Assembly (NCBI GenBank): GCA_049970695.1
Contig: JBMFML010000013.1
Coordinates: forward strand, 1 to 30,164
Direction: 5' to 3'
Length of the DNA: 30,164 nt
Origin: UBA285 sp049970695
GTDB taxonomy: Archaea > Thermoproteota > Thermoprotei_A > Sulfolobales > Desulfurococcaceae
Shown here: positions 1 to 8,865 of the stretch, in pieces
Layout: each line of letters starts with the position of its first letter
Position numbering within the stretch: the stretch's first letter is position 1
Program-made: the position numbers and the translations under genes
Notes under the pieces: generated by a model
Databases searched by the model: none
Told to the model about the DNA's origin: nothing
The model's input: only the letters and a program-made list of their open reading frames with translations

Positions 1-230
1 GCCACGAGCACCAGCGTCCTCGCGCGCTTCCACTGCGAGGCCAAGAGCACGGGGCCTGAGAACAGCAGTACGGCCAGTACGAGGCTGTGCGTAACCCACC
101 GGTGAATTCTCAGTAATGCATCTACATCGGGGAGCAGCCCAATAAATGCTACCAGCAGGGCTTCGCGCCTACTCAAGGCCCTGCTTGCCACTAAGTAGCT
201 GAGCGCGTAGTGTGTTGCGAGGTCGGGCAA
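1..230 (-). CDS. YdjM/DUF457-like membrane metal-dependent hydrolase, 3' end outside window
   Basis: Open reading frame reading left off the window edge; only the first 76 codons are present. It starts at TTG (228-230), three bases after the stop of the upstream gene, so it is the last visible gene of the minus-strand operon. The N-terminus has an early PDLATH, then GLLPDVDALL and the HRWVTHS signature (about residues 47-53), followed by a hydrophobic helix. This His/Asp arrangement is typical of YdjM/LexA-regulated, DUF457-type membrane-bound hydrolases (family knowledge). The substrate is unknown. Its place in the MoxR/DUF58 operon suggests a membrane or envelope role (inference). Confidence 0.7.
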   Translation of the reverse strand, partial: MPDLATHYALSYLVASRALSRREALLVAFIGLLPDVDALLRIHRWVTHSLVLAVLLFSGPVLLASQWKRARTLVLV

Positions 231-233
231 GCC

Positions 234-689
234 CTATCCGTATATCCTGTAGTGCAGTGGGCTGTTCAAGTAGAAGATTCCGAGGGTGAGTAGCCTAGGC
301 ACGTCCCTGAGGATCTCTGCAAGCTTCTCAAAGTGGCTTTTGACGGCCACTACGAACCCGTAGAAGAGGGCCCGGCCCCTGAGCGTGTAGAGCTCGACCT
401 CGACAAATATCTCCCTCAGAATTGAGAGGAGCACGGGCGACTTCAAGGCGCTCTTCCACCTCCTCAGGGCTAGGAGCAGGGCCCGAGACTCCTGCTTAAG
501 CACTCTCCAAGCGCCAGTTCTAATGGCTTTCCTAACATACTTCTCGACCACAGCGCCAGTGACTGTCTTGGGCACCAGCAGCTCGGCAACGAACTCCCTA
601 GCCCTAAGCGCAAGGCCGCTACTCAAGCCTTCGCCGGCTCTTTCAACAAGGCTTGCCACAAGAACACTCAAAGTAGAACCCTTGAGCAC
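234..689 (-). CDS. Hypothetical protein of the MoxR-DUF58 operon
   Basis: 151 codons from GTG at 689, 37 bases downstream of the DUF58 gene. I do not recognise the family. The protein is rich in Leu, Val, Arg and Ala, mostly predicted helical, and ends NSPLHYRIYG. The frame stays open upstream and encodes a hydrophobic stretch (WAALILIAVL) running into the called start. This would make an N-terminal membrane helix if translation began at an in-frame CTG (702-704). No ATG, GTG or TTG lies in that extension and the GTG at 689 has no clear Shine-Dalgarno, so the start is uncertain. Position in the operon suggests a membrane-associated accessory. Confidence 0.6.
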   Translation of the reverse strand: MLKGSTLSVLVASLVERAGEGLSSGLALRAREFVAELLVPKTVTGAVVEKYVRKAIRTGAWRVLKQESRALLLALRRWKSALKSPVLLSILREIFVEVELYTLRGRALFYGFVVAVKSHFEKLAEILRDVPRLLTLGIFYLNSPLHYRIYG

Positions 690-726
690 AGCAATTAATA
701 TCAGAGCAGCCCACGGGGTTTTAAGC

Positions 727-1998
727 TTAGTAAGCGCTCGGGTTCCTGCTCGTCGTGCCGGGGCTCAGCCCAGCCCACTCCACGACCTCGGCTCCGAGAG
801 CCCTAAGCTTGCTCACTACGTTTTCGTGAGTCAAGTAAGCCCTGTATGCTTGTTCTAGGTCCTCGTAGTCAAGCCAGGGCTTTGCTGGGACGACCACGGA
901 GACTCCGGTTTTCTGCCTGTTTGCCTCGTCGACAACGTCTAGGAGGAACCCGGTGTTTTTAGCGAGTGCGGACACGTAGAATACCCTGCTTGCGCCCACC
1001 AGGACGTCGCGCACTCGGGAGACCTCGCGCCTGCGGAGTGCCAGGTTCTTGAGCAGCCTCTCCACCTCGCTCTTCGTCAGGGGCTGCGCGAATTCGTAAA
1101 TGTCTGCATCGCTGACAACGCCTGCTTCGAGCACTCTCGAAACAAGGTGTGCCAGGGCTGCCTCGGGGCTTGCATAGCTGTAGCCTCGCTGCTCTTGCAC
1201 TTCAAATACCGCTACGGGAAGCCTCTCTCTGCAAGCAGCTATGACGACTGAGAGCGCGGCAGAAGCCACTTTATCGCAGGTGTACCTGCCCGTGCAGCTA
1301 GAGTCGTAGAAGAGTGCGAGGCCCCCGCCGGCCTCCTCGCGGAACTCCTTGACCATGAGCTTACCGGTCCTCGCAGTGGCCTTCCAGTCAACTCGCCTCA
1401 GCGAGTCGCCAGGCGCGTACTCCCTCGTCTGGTAGTACTCTCCCGCCGAGCTCCTGAGAGCACCCATACTGAGCCCGTAGTAGCCAGTGCCAAGCCCCCT
1501 AAAGCCCAGTAAGCCCAGTGCTGCTATGACCCAGTACAGCGCCTCGGGCAAGACCTTGTACTCTACGGCGAGCTCTACCTTCGAGTGCACGCTGAAAAAG
1601 CCGAGCCTGCTCCGCCTAGAAGCCGCAATGGAGCTGGTAGTGTAGCTCCCACTGTACTTAAAGCTCGCCTCGAAGAGCACTTTGCAGGTCTTGCTACAGC
1701 CCTTTAGCGAGGCCTTGAGCCAGGCTGGGGCGCCCTCTATGCCATCTAGGCCCTGGCACTCTAGCTCGACCTCGAAGCTATCCCTCTCCCAGACCCACAA
1801 CCTCTTCTTAACAGAGCTCGGCTTGGCCGTGCACTCGGCTTTTTCAAGCCTCCGGGCCTCGAAATAGTCGAGCAGCACGATGAGCGCCAAGGCTACCGCG
1901 GCAGCAGCCACGTAGGCGTCTCTGAGGATTGAGGCGAGTACAGTGAGGACCACGAGTGAAGCAGCAACACCAGCTCCACGTGGTGTTAGCCTAATCAA
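727..1998 (-). CDS. DUF58 domain protein (vWA-like partner of MoxR)
   Basis: 423 residues. Two N-terminal hydrophobic segments (about 10-30 and 30-47) precede a beta-rich region. The DUF58 signature follows at about residues 190-222: EYYQTREYAPGDSLRRVDWK, then a Thr/Arg-rich KLMVKEF stretch. The following residues (LALFYDSS) resemble a degenerate von Willebrand A metal site. DUF58 proteins pair with MoxR AAA ATPases, thought to remodel or chaperone membrane or secreted complexes (family knowledge). TTG at 1996-1998 overlaps the TGA of the MoxR gene (TTGA), indicating translational coupling. The C-terminal tail past about residue 400 is low in recognisable motifs. Confidence 0.9.
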   Translation of the reverse strand: MIRLTPRGAGVAASLVVLTVLASILRDAYVAAAAVALALIVLLDYFEARRLEKAECTAKPSSVKKRLWVWERDSFEVELECQGLDGIEGAPAWLKASLKGCSKTCKVLFEASFKYSGSYTTSSIAASRRSRLGFFSVHSKVELAVEYKVLPEALYWVIAALGLLGFRGLGTGYYGLSMGALRSSAGEYYQTREYAPGDSLRRVDWKATARTGKLMVKEFREEAGGGLALFYDSSCTGRYTCDKVASAALSVVIAACRERLPVAVFEVQEQRGYSYASPEAALAHLVSRVLEAGVVSDADIYEFAQPLTKSEVERLLKNLALRRREVSRVRDVLVGASRVFYVSALAKNTGFLLDVVDEANRQKTGVSVVVPAKPWLDYEDLEQAYRAYLTHENVVSKLRALGAEVVEWAGLSPGTTSRNPSAY

Positions 1999-2930
1999 GC
2001 CTTGGGAACCTCGACTTCCTTGAGAGCGGCCTCTACTATGTCCTCTGGCTTGACGCCCTCGGCAGCGTACTCGGCCTTCAGGACTATCCTGTGCCTCAGG
2101 ACGTTGCGAGCAATCTTCTTGACGTGGTCTGGGACTACGAAGTCCTCGCCTTCCATAGCCGCCAAGGCCCTAGAACCCCTGTAAAGCCATATCGAGGCCC
2201 TAGGCGATGGACCCACCAGGACTTCCCGCCTCTTCCTCACGTAGTTGACGAGATCCACGATGTACTTCTTCACTCTATCCGAGACGTACACGGACTCTAC
2301 TTCCTTACGAGCGGCCAGGACGTCGCCTGCTGATACCACGGGCTCGACCGCAGCCCTCTCCACGGTATCGGCCACTTCCATTATCACCATTTCCTCGTCC
2401 GGATCGGGATACCTCGAGGCGTACGAGTAGGCAAACCTGTCGAGGAGGACGGGTGTTAGTGGGTACGTTCCCTCGCTCCCAAAGGGCATTTGCGAGGCGA
2501 CTACGAGAAAGGGCTCTTCAAGCGATATGGTCTTGTCCTCGATAGTCACCTGCTTCTCCTGCATTGCTTCAATAAATGCTGCCTGAGTCCTCGGAGGGGC
2601 CCTGTTGAGCTCGTCAATGAGCACTACGTTGGCAAATATCGGGCCCTTCCGCAGCACCCACTCTCCTCGCTTCACATCGTAGTAGTAGGCGCCGAGAATG
2701 TCTGATGGCAGCAGGTCTGGAGTCATTTGCACTCTCTTAAAGGAGCCGCCAATCGAAAGGGCCAGCAGCTTGGCGGCAGTGGTTTTTCCAGTGCCTGTGG
2801 GCCCCTCGATCAGCAAGTGGCCGCCACTGAGTAGAGCCACTAGCATTAGCTCTACGAGGTCGCTGTAGCCAACGAAGTACTTCTTGATATTGCTCGCTAC
2901 TTTTTCAGCGACTTCCCTCGCTTTCCCCAA
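1995..2930 (-). CDS. MoxR-type AAA+ ATPase
   Basis: 311 residues, normal length for MoxR. Walker A GPTGTGKTT is near residue 43 and Walker B VVLIDELNRAPPRTQ near residue 105. Sensor 1 (VVASQMP) is near 145 and the LTPVLLDRF arginine-finger region follows. The C-terminal lid has PSPRASIWLYRGSRALA. Start is TTG at 2928-2930, inside the 3' end of the DUF4350 gene (26-base overlap), with a GGTG ribosome binding site about 9 bases upstream. Known role of the family: ATP-driven remodelling with a DUF58/vWA partner, here encoded immediately downstream. It acts at the cytoplasmic face of the membrane (inference). Confidence 0.95.
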   Translation of the reverse strand: MGKAREVAEKVASNIKKYFVGYSDLVELMLVALLSGGHLLIEGPTGTGKTTAAKLLALSIGGSFKRVQMTPDLLPSDILGAYYYDVKRGEWVLRKGPIFANVVLIDELNRAPPRTQAAFIEAMQEKQVTIEDKTISLEEPFLVVASQMPFGSEGTYPLTPVLLDRFAYSYASRYPDPDEEMVIMEVADTVERAAVEPVVSAGDVLAARKEVESVYVSDRVKKYIVDLVNYVRKRREVLVGPSPRASIWLYRGSRALAAMEGEDFVVPDHVKKIARNVLRHRIVLKAEYAAEGVKPEDIVEAALKEVEVPKA

Positions 2931-3882
2931 GCTCGAGCACCTCTCTAGCTACGAGCCTGACGCTCTCGGGATCCCACTCGGGGTGCTTTTTCAAGAGCTC
3001 CCTGATCACTGATTCAAGCCTAGGTTTTAAGTGCCTGGCTCCGCGCCGGGTGTAAAGCCTCTTTGCTGCGAAGAACGCCCCAATTGAAATGTAGGCTGCA
3101 GCCGGGTACTTGAGGTCCGTACTGAAGACAAGACTCACAAAGCCCACGAGCGCTCTTCTCGCCGAGGTGTAGGGGCCCACGCTCCACTTGTCGGCAACAA
3201 GGTAGAGCCTCCCGCTCAGGACCTCTCCGAGGAACTCCTGGTTTAGCTGGAGCATAGAGTTCAAGGCAATGCTGGAGTCTGATACCACAACGACTTTGCC
3301 AGCCCCTACTTTAATGCATGCAGCCACGCAGAAGGGCCCCGCCGGCTCGCCGGGGTCTGGAGCCCCATTGTTATTCGAGTCCAAGTAGCTGAAGTGCGAA
3401 GACCACGCAATGCATTCTCCCCCGCTTACTCTCAACGCTGCTGCGTAGTTCAGCACGAGCTGAGCGCCACTGGAAGCCCTTGCTCTTGGAAGCGCGCTAG
3501 CCTTGTACTTGAAGAGCGGGTCTCTGAGAACACCGCTCAAGGGCTCTACGGGCACTCCTATGAGTCTCAGCAGCTCCCAGCCACTGCCGTAGTCGTCCAT
3601 TACTACGAGCACTCCACCAGAGTAGACGAACTTGAATATAGACTCAGCTTCTTCCCGGGTAAAACCGAGCGAGGGCCCTATAACAAGAAGCGTTGAGTTC
3701 GGCGGGAGCCTGGAGGCATCAATAGCGCTGACCAGGCTAACTCCACGCGTATTGACAAGCCCTGAAAGCCCGTTCCACAGCGGATTATCTGGTGAAAAAT
3801 CGTCTGTTGAGGGTATTGCAGCTACTAAGAGGGCGTAAGCGGCGAGCGCTGCTACAAGCCCGTAGAATACAGCCCTCCTCAG
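2905..3882 (-). CDS. DUF4350-type membrane protein, probable CTG start
   Basis: Conventional start rules would give GTG at 3612, but the frame is open to 3904 and the upstream part is plainly coding. It has an N-terminal membrane helix (FYGLVAALAAYALLVAA), then DDFSPDNPLWNGLSGLVN and LLVIGPSLGFTREEAESI, the start of a DUF4350 glutamine-amidotransferase-like fold. No ATG, GTG or TTG exists in that extension. The only plausible start is CTG at 3880-3882, overlapping the TGA of the preceding gene (CTGA) and following a strong GGAGGTGG ribosome binding site. The full product is 325 residues. A second hydrophobic segment is near residues 260-275. It likely works with the neighbouring MoxR, DUF58 and DUF4129 proteins. 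Confidence 0.85.
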   Translation of the reverse strand: MRRAVFYGLVAALAAYALLVAAIPSTDDFSPDNPLWNGLSGLVNTRGVSLVSAIDASRLPPNSTLLVIGPSLGFTREEAESIFKFVYSGGVLVVMDDYGSGWELLRLIGVPVEPLSGVLRDPLFKYKASALPRARASSGAQLVLNYAAALRVSGGECIAWSSHFSYLDSNNNGAPDPGEPAGPFCVAACIKVGAGKVVVVSDSSIALNSMLQLNQEFLGEVLSGRLYLVADKWSVGPYTSARRALVGFVSLVFSTDLKYPAAAYISIGAFFAAKRLYTRRGARHLKPRLESVIRELLKKHPEWDPESVRLVAREVLELGESEGSR

Positions 3883-5690
3883 CCTCCACCACCTCCAAGC
3901 ATCTCAGCAGCTTCCCTAGCAGCCTCCTCAGCCTTGCTAGATGCGGCCTTCGAAGCCTCGGGCCTGCCGTAGAGAACGATTTCAACAAGCCTAACCAGCC
4001 TCTTAATCAGCTCGTAGAGCTGCTGTGGCAGCTTGCCAGCAAGCTTGCGCACGTATTCTCTCAAAGTCTCGCTCTTCTCGAGGAGCACTCCATAGAGCCT
4101 AGCAATGGCCCCTACAACCAGGGCAAAGGCCCTGACGGCCGGGTCTACAGCCGCACTCGCATACGCCGGCTGAGCAGCCGGCGGGGCTACAGGGGCTCCT
4201 GAAACACGCCTGGCACGCATCTTCAGAGTTTTAATCGCGTAGTAAGCTGCCACCGAGAAAATCGCTGCGAGCATTACTATGGAGGTGGTATTGTAGACTG
4301 GTATCTCTGCGATTAGCTCTGTCTTCTTGTACCTCGGATCCAGCGGTTCCACGGAGACCTCGACCCGGCATTTGCTAGACTCGTAGAAGTGGGGTACTGT
4401 AAAGTCGAACTCGACTACAGAGCCTTGGAGCACTAAGGCCCCGCTGGGAAGCACGACAGTTACTCTCGACGCAGGCTCTACAGAGATCTTAGCCCTGTAC
4501 TTAAAGCCTGTTACAATGTTGCTAGGTAGCTCAACAGAGACCCTGGGCTCAAGCCTGTAGACAGTAAATAGGGCTGCAGCCGAGGCAGGACCGTAAATCC
4601 CCACGGGCTCGGTTTCTGCGACTACCCTGTAAACGCCTTCCTCGGCACTACCCGGTACTACGAAAACTAGGCTAGCTTCGCCCGTGGAGCTGGTTTCTAC
4701 GGTGTGTTCTCCAAAGGGCGTTTTAATGTGCACTACTAGCCCGGGCATGGACTTAACTACTACGCTAATGCCCTCTGTGGGCAGGACCCTGCTCTTGTCT
4801 AGTGTTAGTTGAAGCTCTGGCGTGAAGAACAAGACATTTACGTAGAACTCCGGAGACCTGGAGTAGGAGTAGACGTACTTGTCAGCCCCTACTGGCACGT
4901 ACTCGGCGTAGACTCTGAGCTGCCTCACATACTCCCTGACTCTATAGGACGCGTTGAAGAAGCCTTCTTTACTCGTCTGGGCCTTAACTACGGTATTACC
5001 AAAGTACACGCTGACCACTTTGCCGGCCAGCGGCGTCCCGTTGACAGCCTCTAAAACCCCCCAGACCCTAACTTCTCCACCCACGTAAACCGTTTCTGGC
5101 TCGACGCTCAGCACTATCTTGGTACCCACGGCAACAACTCTTCTTAGCAGCTCGAAGGCTCGCCTTACCATTTCATCGAGCTTGTCAATAGCCTCGCTAA
5201 CGCGAGAAAGCCTATCTAAGAGCTCTCTAGGAAGTCCGGCTCTCACTACTTCACGTGCAGCATCAACGAGCTCTCCGTAGAGGGCTCTCAGCACAGGTAT
5301 TTCTCTAGAGGCGTTTACTAGCGCCTTCTCTGCTTCAAAGTACATGCCGGATTCTATGAGCTTATAGGCGTAGCTAATAGTAGTGTGAGTCTCGTTCATT
5401 TTGCTCATTACCTTGTCAAGCAGCTCGTTAAACCTAGAAAACACGTACCTCAGGTTCTCGGGTATGTAGACTTCTCTTAGCACCTCTCTAACAGACGCCG
5501 CACCCGTAATGTTTAACTCGCCTATCTTACCGAGTAGTTCGTAGTAGAGTAGAGCAATGTTTAAGCCAAAGAGGGGCTCTTCGGGAGTACTGGCCGGGTC
5601 AACGTGCCTTGGCATTAAAATAGCAGGCGCTGCGCTGGTTGCGAGGGCGAGTAATACCAGCACTAGAGCGGGGAGCAGGAGCTTCTTCAA
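3879..5690 (-). CDS. Exported Ig-like/DUF4129-type membrane protein
   Basis: 603 residues. A signal peptide (MKKLLLPALVLVLLALATSA) is followed by a helical region to about residue 190. Three to four Ig-like beta domains follow (about 195-475, for example SVEPETVYVGGEVRVWG and YRAKISVEPASRVTVVLPSG). A single membrane helix is at about 480-500 (SIVMLAAIFSVAAYYAIK). The cytoplasmic helical tail (about 525-595) matches the DUF4129 pattern (ARLYGVLLEKSETLREYVRKL then LVRLVEIVLYGRPEASKA). The C-terminus is GGGGG, encoded by the ribosome binding site of the next gene. TTG start at 5690 overlaps the upstream stop as TTGA. DUF4129 domains commonly co-occur with MoxR/DUF58/transglutaminase genes; no transglutaminase domain was seen here. 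Confidence 0.8.
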   Translation of the reverse strand: MKKLLLPALVLVLLALATSAAPAILMPRHVDPASTPEEPLFGLNIALLYYELLGKIGELNITGAASVREVLREVYIPENLRYVFSRFNELLDKVMSKMNETHTTISYAYKLIESGMYFEAEKALVNASREIPVLRALYGELVDAAREVVRAGLPRELLDRLSRVSEAIDKLDEMVRRAFELLRRVVAVGTKIVLSVEPETVYVGGEVRVWGVLEAVNGTPLAGKVVSVYFGNTVVKAQTSKEGFFNASYRVREYVRQLRVYAEYVPVGADKYVYSYSRSPEFYVNVLFFTPELQLTLDKSRVLPTEGISVVVKSMPGLVVHIKTPFGEHTVETSSTGEASLVFVVPGSAEEGVYRVVAETEPVGIYGPASAAALFTVYRLEPRVSVELPSNIVTGFKYRAKISVEPASRVTVVLPSGALVLQGSVVEFDFTVPHFYESSKCRVEVSVEPLDPRYKKTELIAEIPVYNTTSIVMLAAIFSVAAYYAIKTLKMRARRVSGAPVAPPAAQPAYASAAVDPAVRAFALVVGAIARLYGVLLEKSETLREYVRKLAGKLPQQLYELIKRLVRLVEIVLYGRPEASKAASSKAEEAAREAAEMLGGGGG

Positions 5691-5893
5691 AGCCCTACTA
5701 GCACCTGGTAGATTCTGTAAGACGCGATTACGAAGAACACTACCAAGAGGGCTACGAAGAGCCAGTCCACACCCCTCCGCCTAGGCCTCAGCACGGCCTT
5801 TATGATGGCGTACTCCAGCACGTACAGAGCCACGTAGGCGTCAACCCTCTGCTCTCCCACAGACCAGAGAGCCCAGGTAGACACGGCAATCAT
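5687..5893 (-). CDS. Small membrane protein
   Basis: 68 residues from ATG 5893, with two hydrophobic segments: AYVALYVLEYAIIKAVL (about 19-35) and WLFVALLVVFFVIASYRIY (about 44-62), separated by a basic RPRRRG turn. The frame is open upstream (SALANTLLAS before the Met) and could begin at a CTG at 5939-5941 close to a GTGGTGA ribosome binding site, so the first helix may be longer. It sits between the two upstream and downstream operon genes and overlaps the next one by TTGA. No family recognised. Confidence 0.65.
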   Translation of the reverse strand: MIAVSTWALWSVGEQRVDAYVALYVLEYAIIKAVLRPRRRGVDWLFVALLVVFFVIASYRIYQVLVGL

Positions 5894-5924
5894 GGATGCT
5901 AGTAGCGTGTTTGCGAGGGCGCTT

Positions 5925-6608
5925 CTATCTGGTGCTGGCAGGCTTCACCACCACTCTCCTCCCACCGCTAGAGGCCTCGTCTACTTCCACGACGTAGGGC
6001 TCTTTCCTAATTAGAGCAGCCGCTGAGGCTGCTATAATGCCGTAGATACTTCCCGCGACTTTTTCGAGCCTACCGGGAGTTGAGAGCTTCGGATTCCTCA
6101 CTTCAATTGCTACTGTGCCCCTCTCTTCTACGCACTCAATGGAATCGGCAATGTCTAGTAGCTCTACTAGTACGTGGTCTATTGCAGAGCAGGGCTCTGC
6201 AAACCCCTCAATCATGCTCCCGTGCAGAGGAGACCTAAAGGCCAGTACTACTGCGCCACCAGACTCTGTAAAGAGGCTTCTCGGCGGCTCGCTGGGCAGT
6301 TCCCGAACAGGCTTATCCGAGACAAACAAGTACACGGAGTCTCTATAGGCTTTGTAGACGGTCACCGAGCCTACTCCAACGCTTTCTAGTATTGCCGATA
6401 TGTTCGCAAGCGCGTTGTTAACTAGCGCGGCCAGGTGTCTCGAGGTAAGGGGCTCGAGAGGCGTGAGCGCCATAGACACCCCAACTACCAAGAGGCCAAT
6501 CCATAGAGCCAGTAGTGGGTGCAGTCCAAGCGTCACGTAAGTAGCCAGTGCTAGCGCACCCGAAAAGACGGCGAGAAACACGCCAGCACTTCTGTAGAGC
6601 CTCGTCAA
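5925..6608 (-). CDS. Membrane protein, first gene of the MoxR-DUF58 operon
   Basis: 227 residues from TTG 6608, with GTGAGG about 5 bases upstream. Two N-terminal membrane helices (about 8-28 and 31-47, ending SMALTPLEPL) are followed by a soluble alpha/beta domain of about 175 residues. That domain carries VTVYKAYRDSVYLFVSDKPV, VVLAFRSPLHGSMIEGFAEP and a C-terminal VVVKPAS. I do not recognise a named domain. As first gene of the operon it may be an anchoring or sensory subunit (inference). Confidence 0.75.
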   Translation of the reverse strand: MTRLYRSAGVFLAVFSGALALATYVTLGLHPLLALWIGLLVVGVSMALTPLEPLTSRHLAALVNNALANISAILESVGVGSVTVYKAYRDSVYLFVSDKPVRELPSEPPRSLFTESGGAVVLAFRSPLHGSMIEGFAEPCSAIDHVLVELLDIADSIECVEERGTVAIEVRNPKLSTPGRLEKVAGSIYGIIAASAAALIRKEPYVVEVDEASSGGRRVVVKPASTR

Positions 6609-6659
6609 GCAGCCTCACGCACGGCTACTCATTGCACCTGGTGAGCACTAAGCGAGCAC

Positions 6660-6700
6660 TAGAAGTCCTATATGAGGGATAGGGCTTATTAATTGAGCCG
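6660..6700. promoter_or_regulatory. Divergent promoter region of the two surface operons
   Basis: AT-rich interval between the leftward MoxR operon (start 6608) and the rightward ABC operon. Minus-strand TATA candidates are TTAATAAGC (6684-6692) and TCATATAGG (6668-6676). Read by eye; no transcription start is known. Confidence 0.4.
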
Positions 6701-6750
6701 TGCATTCTTACAAGTACGAGTTCTGCCTTCTAGGGCCTCGCGGCCTGCGG

Positions 6751-6760
6751 AGCTTTATAC
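6751..6760 (+). promoter_or_regulatory. TATA box for the ABC operon, suggests leaderless start at 6780
   Basis: AGCTTTATAC lies about 24 bases before an in-frame TTG at 6780, the spacing expected of an archaeal TATA box to a transcription start at the start codon. This argues against the longer call that begins at TTG 6693. Confidence 0.5.
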
Positions 6761-6779
6761 CGCTAACGGGTGCGCGTGC

Positions 6780-7736
6780 TTGAGGCTGCTGGTTGCTTAC
6801 ACTGCACTACTGAAGTCCGTAATCAAGAGGGGGGTTGCAGGAGGTTTCGTGGCGTCGCTCCTCGTGGCGTATGCCGTGCTCTCGATAGCCGGTTGCGTAG
6901 TCAGCCTCTCTCGGCAAGAAGCACTAGCTATTGCGGGGTCTGCAGCAAGGAGCCATTACGTGGTTAGTGCCCAAGAAGTACCTGGCTGCATTAAAGTAGG
7001 GGTACTCAACGCCAGCATCTGCTTTAGAGAAGTGTGCGTAACCACCTGGCAGTACATGCTCGACGAAAACGCAGCAGCCGCGCTCGGGCTCTTTCAAGGT
7101 AGCGCTCCACCAGCATACCCGGATATATCTGCTGGTTACCTACTCGCAGAATACACGGGCGTTCGAGTAGGCGATGTAGTAACTGTCTGCACGGAACTAG
7201 CGTGCAGAAAAGCCCGCGTAGTGTCTATTCACAGAGGTGCTTTCGGCGAGTCCATAGTCACTACTCCAGGAGAGCCGGGCAGGAACGTGTGCCTCTCAGA
7301 AAGCAGAGAGCTAGCACTGGGCATCGCCAAGGGGCTTGCAGGAGACCTTTCTCGGGCAATGCAGTACGCTGGACTCGTGGCCTCGCTCCTCTACTTACCA
7401 GTACTTGTAGTAGCGTGCTTCAAGCTACATAAAGAGCTCTCAACAGAGCTCGAAGTCCTAGTGGGTCTTGGAGCGCTCCGCGCTGAAGCAGCCGCGGCCT
7501 TTGCACTAGTAGCGGCCTCGCTCGCCTTGTTTTCAGCCGTGCTCGGCTCAAGCCTCGGCACGGTGGCTTTTCACGCTTCTCTCTGGTTTCTCAAGTTTAC
7601 TGGAGTTCACGTGCCCTACAGGCCCCTACCAGACCTGGGCGCCGTCCTAGCACCGGCACTGATGCTGGCTGCAGTAGCTACCGTCGCGTCTCTCTTCATC
7701 GGCTTGAGAGGTGGCTTTGTTGAAGTGGCTTATTAA
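6780..7736 (+). CDS. MacB/FtsX-like ABC permease 1
   Basis: 318 residues from TTG 6780; an alternative TTG at 6693 adds 29 unhelpful residues. Topology is one N-terminal membrane helix (GGFVASLLVAYAVLSIAG), an extracytoplasmic domain of about 160 residues, then three membrane helices. This is the MacB/FtsX layout. The outer domain has at least eight cysteines (for example GCIKVGVLNASICFREVC and VCTELACRK), so disulfides are likely. It overlaps permease 2. With the ATPase at 10381 it probably forms a mechanotransmission-type or lipoprotein-type ABC complex (inference); no substrate can be read from sequence. Confidence 0.75.
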   Translation: MRLLVAYTALLKSVIKRGVAGGFVASLLVAYAVLSIAGCVVSLSRQEALAIAGSAARSHYVVSAQEVPGCIKVGVLNASICFREVCVTTWQYMLDENAAAALGLFQGSAPPAYPDISAGYLLAEYTGVRVGDVVTVCTELACRKARVVSIHRGAFGESIVTTPGEPGRNVCLSESRELALGIAKGLAGDLSRAMQYAGLVASLLYLPVLVVACFKLHKELSTELEVLVGLGALRAEAAAAFALVAASLALFSAVLGSSLGTVAFHASLWFLKFTGVHVPYRPLPDLGAVLAPALMLAAVATVASLFIGLRGGFVEVAY

Positions 7737-8865
7737 GAGCCTCAAGCCGTGGTCGCTACTACTGCTAATAGCCGGGCTTTTCTGCACCCACACTGCCTCG
7801 CTTTTCCTCTCATCTCTGATGCTTTCCATGTACTACTTATACGATGAAATGACTCCACATGGACAGCGAGTACTGGTTGTAACCGGGCTCGGATTAGCCC
7901 CATTCACAGCGCTCATCAGCATCAAAGACGTTGAAGACCGGCTCGCTGGGCTTCAGGGGATAACCCTAATACCCGAGACCCTGGTCTTGGGGCTGGTCAA
8001 GGACAGGCCAGTGCTAGTTAGAGGTGTCGACTTCGACAAGCTCAAAGAGTATGTGCGGCTTGAAGTAGTCGAGGGCTCGGAGCCGGTAAATAGCTGCATT
8101 AACTGCGCGTGGATAGGCGTTGAAGCGGCCTCAGTATTAGGGCTAAAGCCGGGCTCCACCGTAGAAGTCTACTCAGTCTTTTCCAAGACCACACTCATGT
8201 TCAAGATAGCAGGCATTGTAAATTCCCCACCACCCTACAAGTACGAGGTCTTGGTTTCGAGGCCTGCTGCATCGGCCTTGAGAGGCGTGTCCCTCAGCGA
8301 AGCGTCGCACGTCGTTGTAGTCTACGAGCCAGAGAAGGTTAACCCCCTCGTGCTCGCATCCAGGCTCGGTGCAAGCCTAGGTGAAGTTGAGAAGGGGGCC
8401 ATGGCCCTCTTCGAGAAGGCGCTTATTGTGCTGGCGAGGAGGGGAGGGGCCCTCGAAGCCTATTTGAGCACGCCTTCGGAAGCCTACATGGTTAGGCTGG
8501 GCATTAAGAGAGAAGTCGTCTCGGCAGCCTCGCTAGCCCTATCCATAGTCTTCCTCTACGCCTACTACGTAGTAGCACACGTCTACGCGGCTATAAACAA
8601 GCCAGCTATTGCGTTGCTCTACGAAATTGGCTTATCGAGAAAGAGGGCAGCGCTGTACATAGCTCTAATAGCAGCAACAACTTCGGCGGCGCTCCTGGCG
8701 CTAGGCCTCGCAGCTTTCAGCGAGCTCTCTAGCACCGTGCCGCTGTACATCTCCTGCTACAGGCTCAGCCTCGCTTCAGAGCCCACTGCAATAGCGATCA
8801 TAGCAGCGCTTTCAACGCTAGTAGTTGTGTACGGGGCTTTCAGGGGCGCGAGCCGTGAAGAGTAG
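7720..8865 (+). CDS. MacB/FtsX-like ABC permease 2
   Basis: 381 residues. GTG 7711, TTG 7717 and TTG 7720 are possible starts; TTG 7720 follows GAGAGGTGG at good spacing, so it is preferred. It has an N-terminal helix (LLLIAGLFCTHTASLFLSSL) and a periplasmic-like domain with GVEAASVLGLKPGSTVEVY and IAGIVNSPPPYKYEVLVSRP, the small beta module typical of MacB permeases. Three C-terminal helices follow; KPAIALLYEIGLSRKRAALY is the coupling-type EIGLSR motif that contacts the ATPase. Permeases 1 and 2 probably make a heterodimer. Confidence 0.8.
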   Translation: MKWLIKSLKPWSLLLLIAGLFCTHTASLFLSSLMLSMYYLYDEMTPHGQRVLVVTGLGLAPFTALISIKDVEDRLAGLQGITLIPETLVLGLVKDRPVLVRGVDFDKLKEYVRLEVVEGSEPVNSCINCAWIGVEAASVLGLKPGSTVEVYSVFSKTTLMFKIAGIVNSPPPYKYEVLVSRPAASALRGVSLSEASHVVVVYEPEKVNPLVLASRLGASLGEVEKGAMALFEKALIVLARRGGALEAYLSTPSEAYMVRLGIKREVVSAASLALSIVFLYAYYVVAHVYAAINKPAIALLYEIGLSRKRAALYIALIAATTSAALLALGLAAFSELSSTVPLYISCYRLSLASEPTAIAIIAALSTLVVVYGAFRGASREE

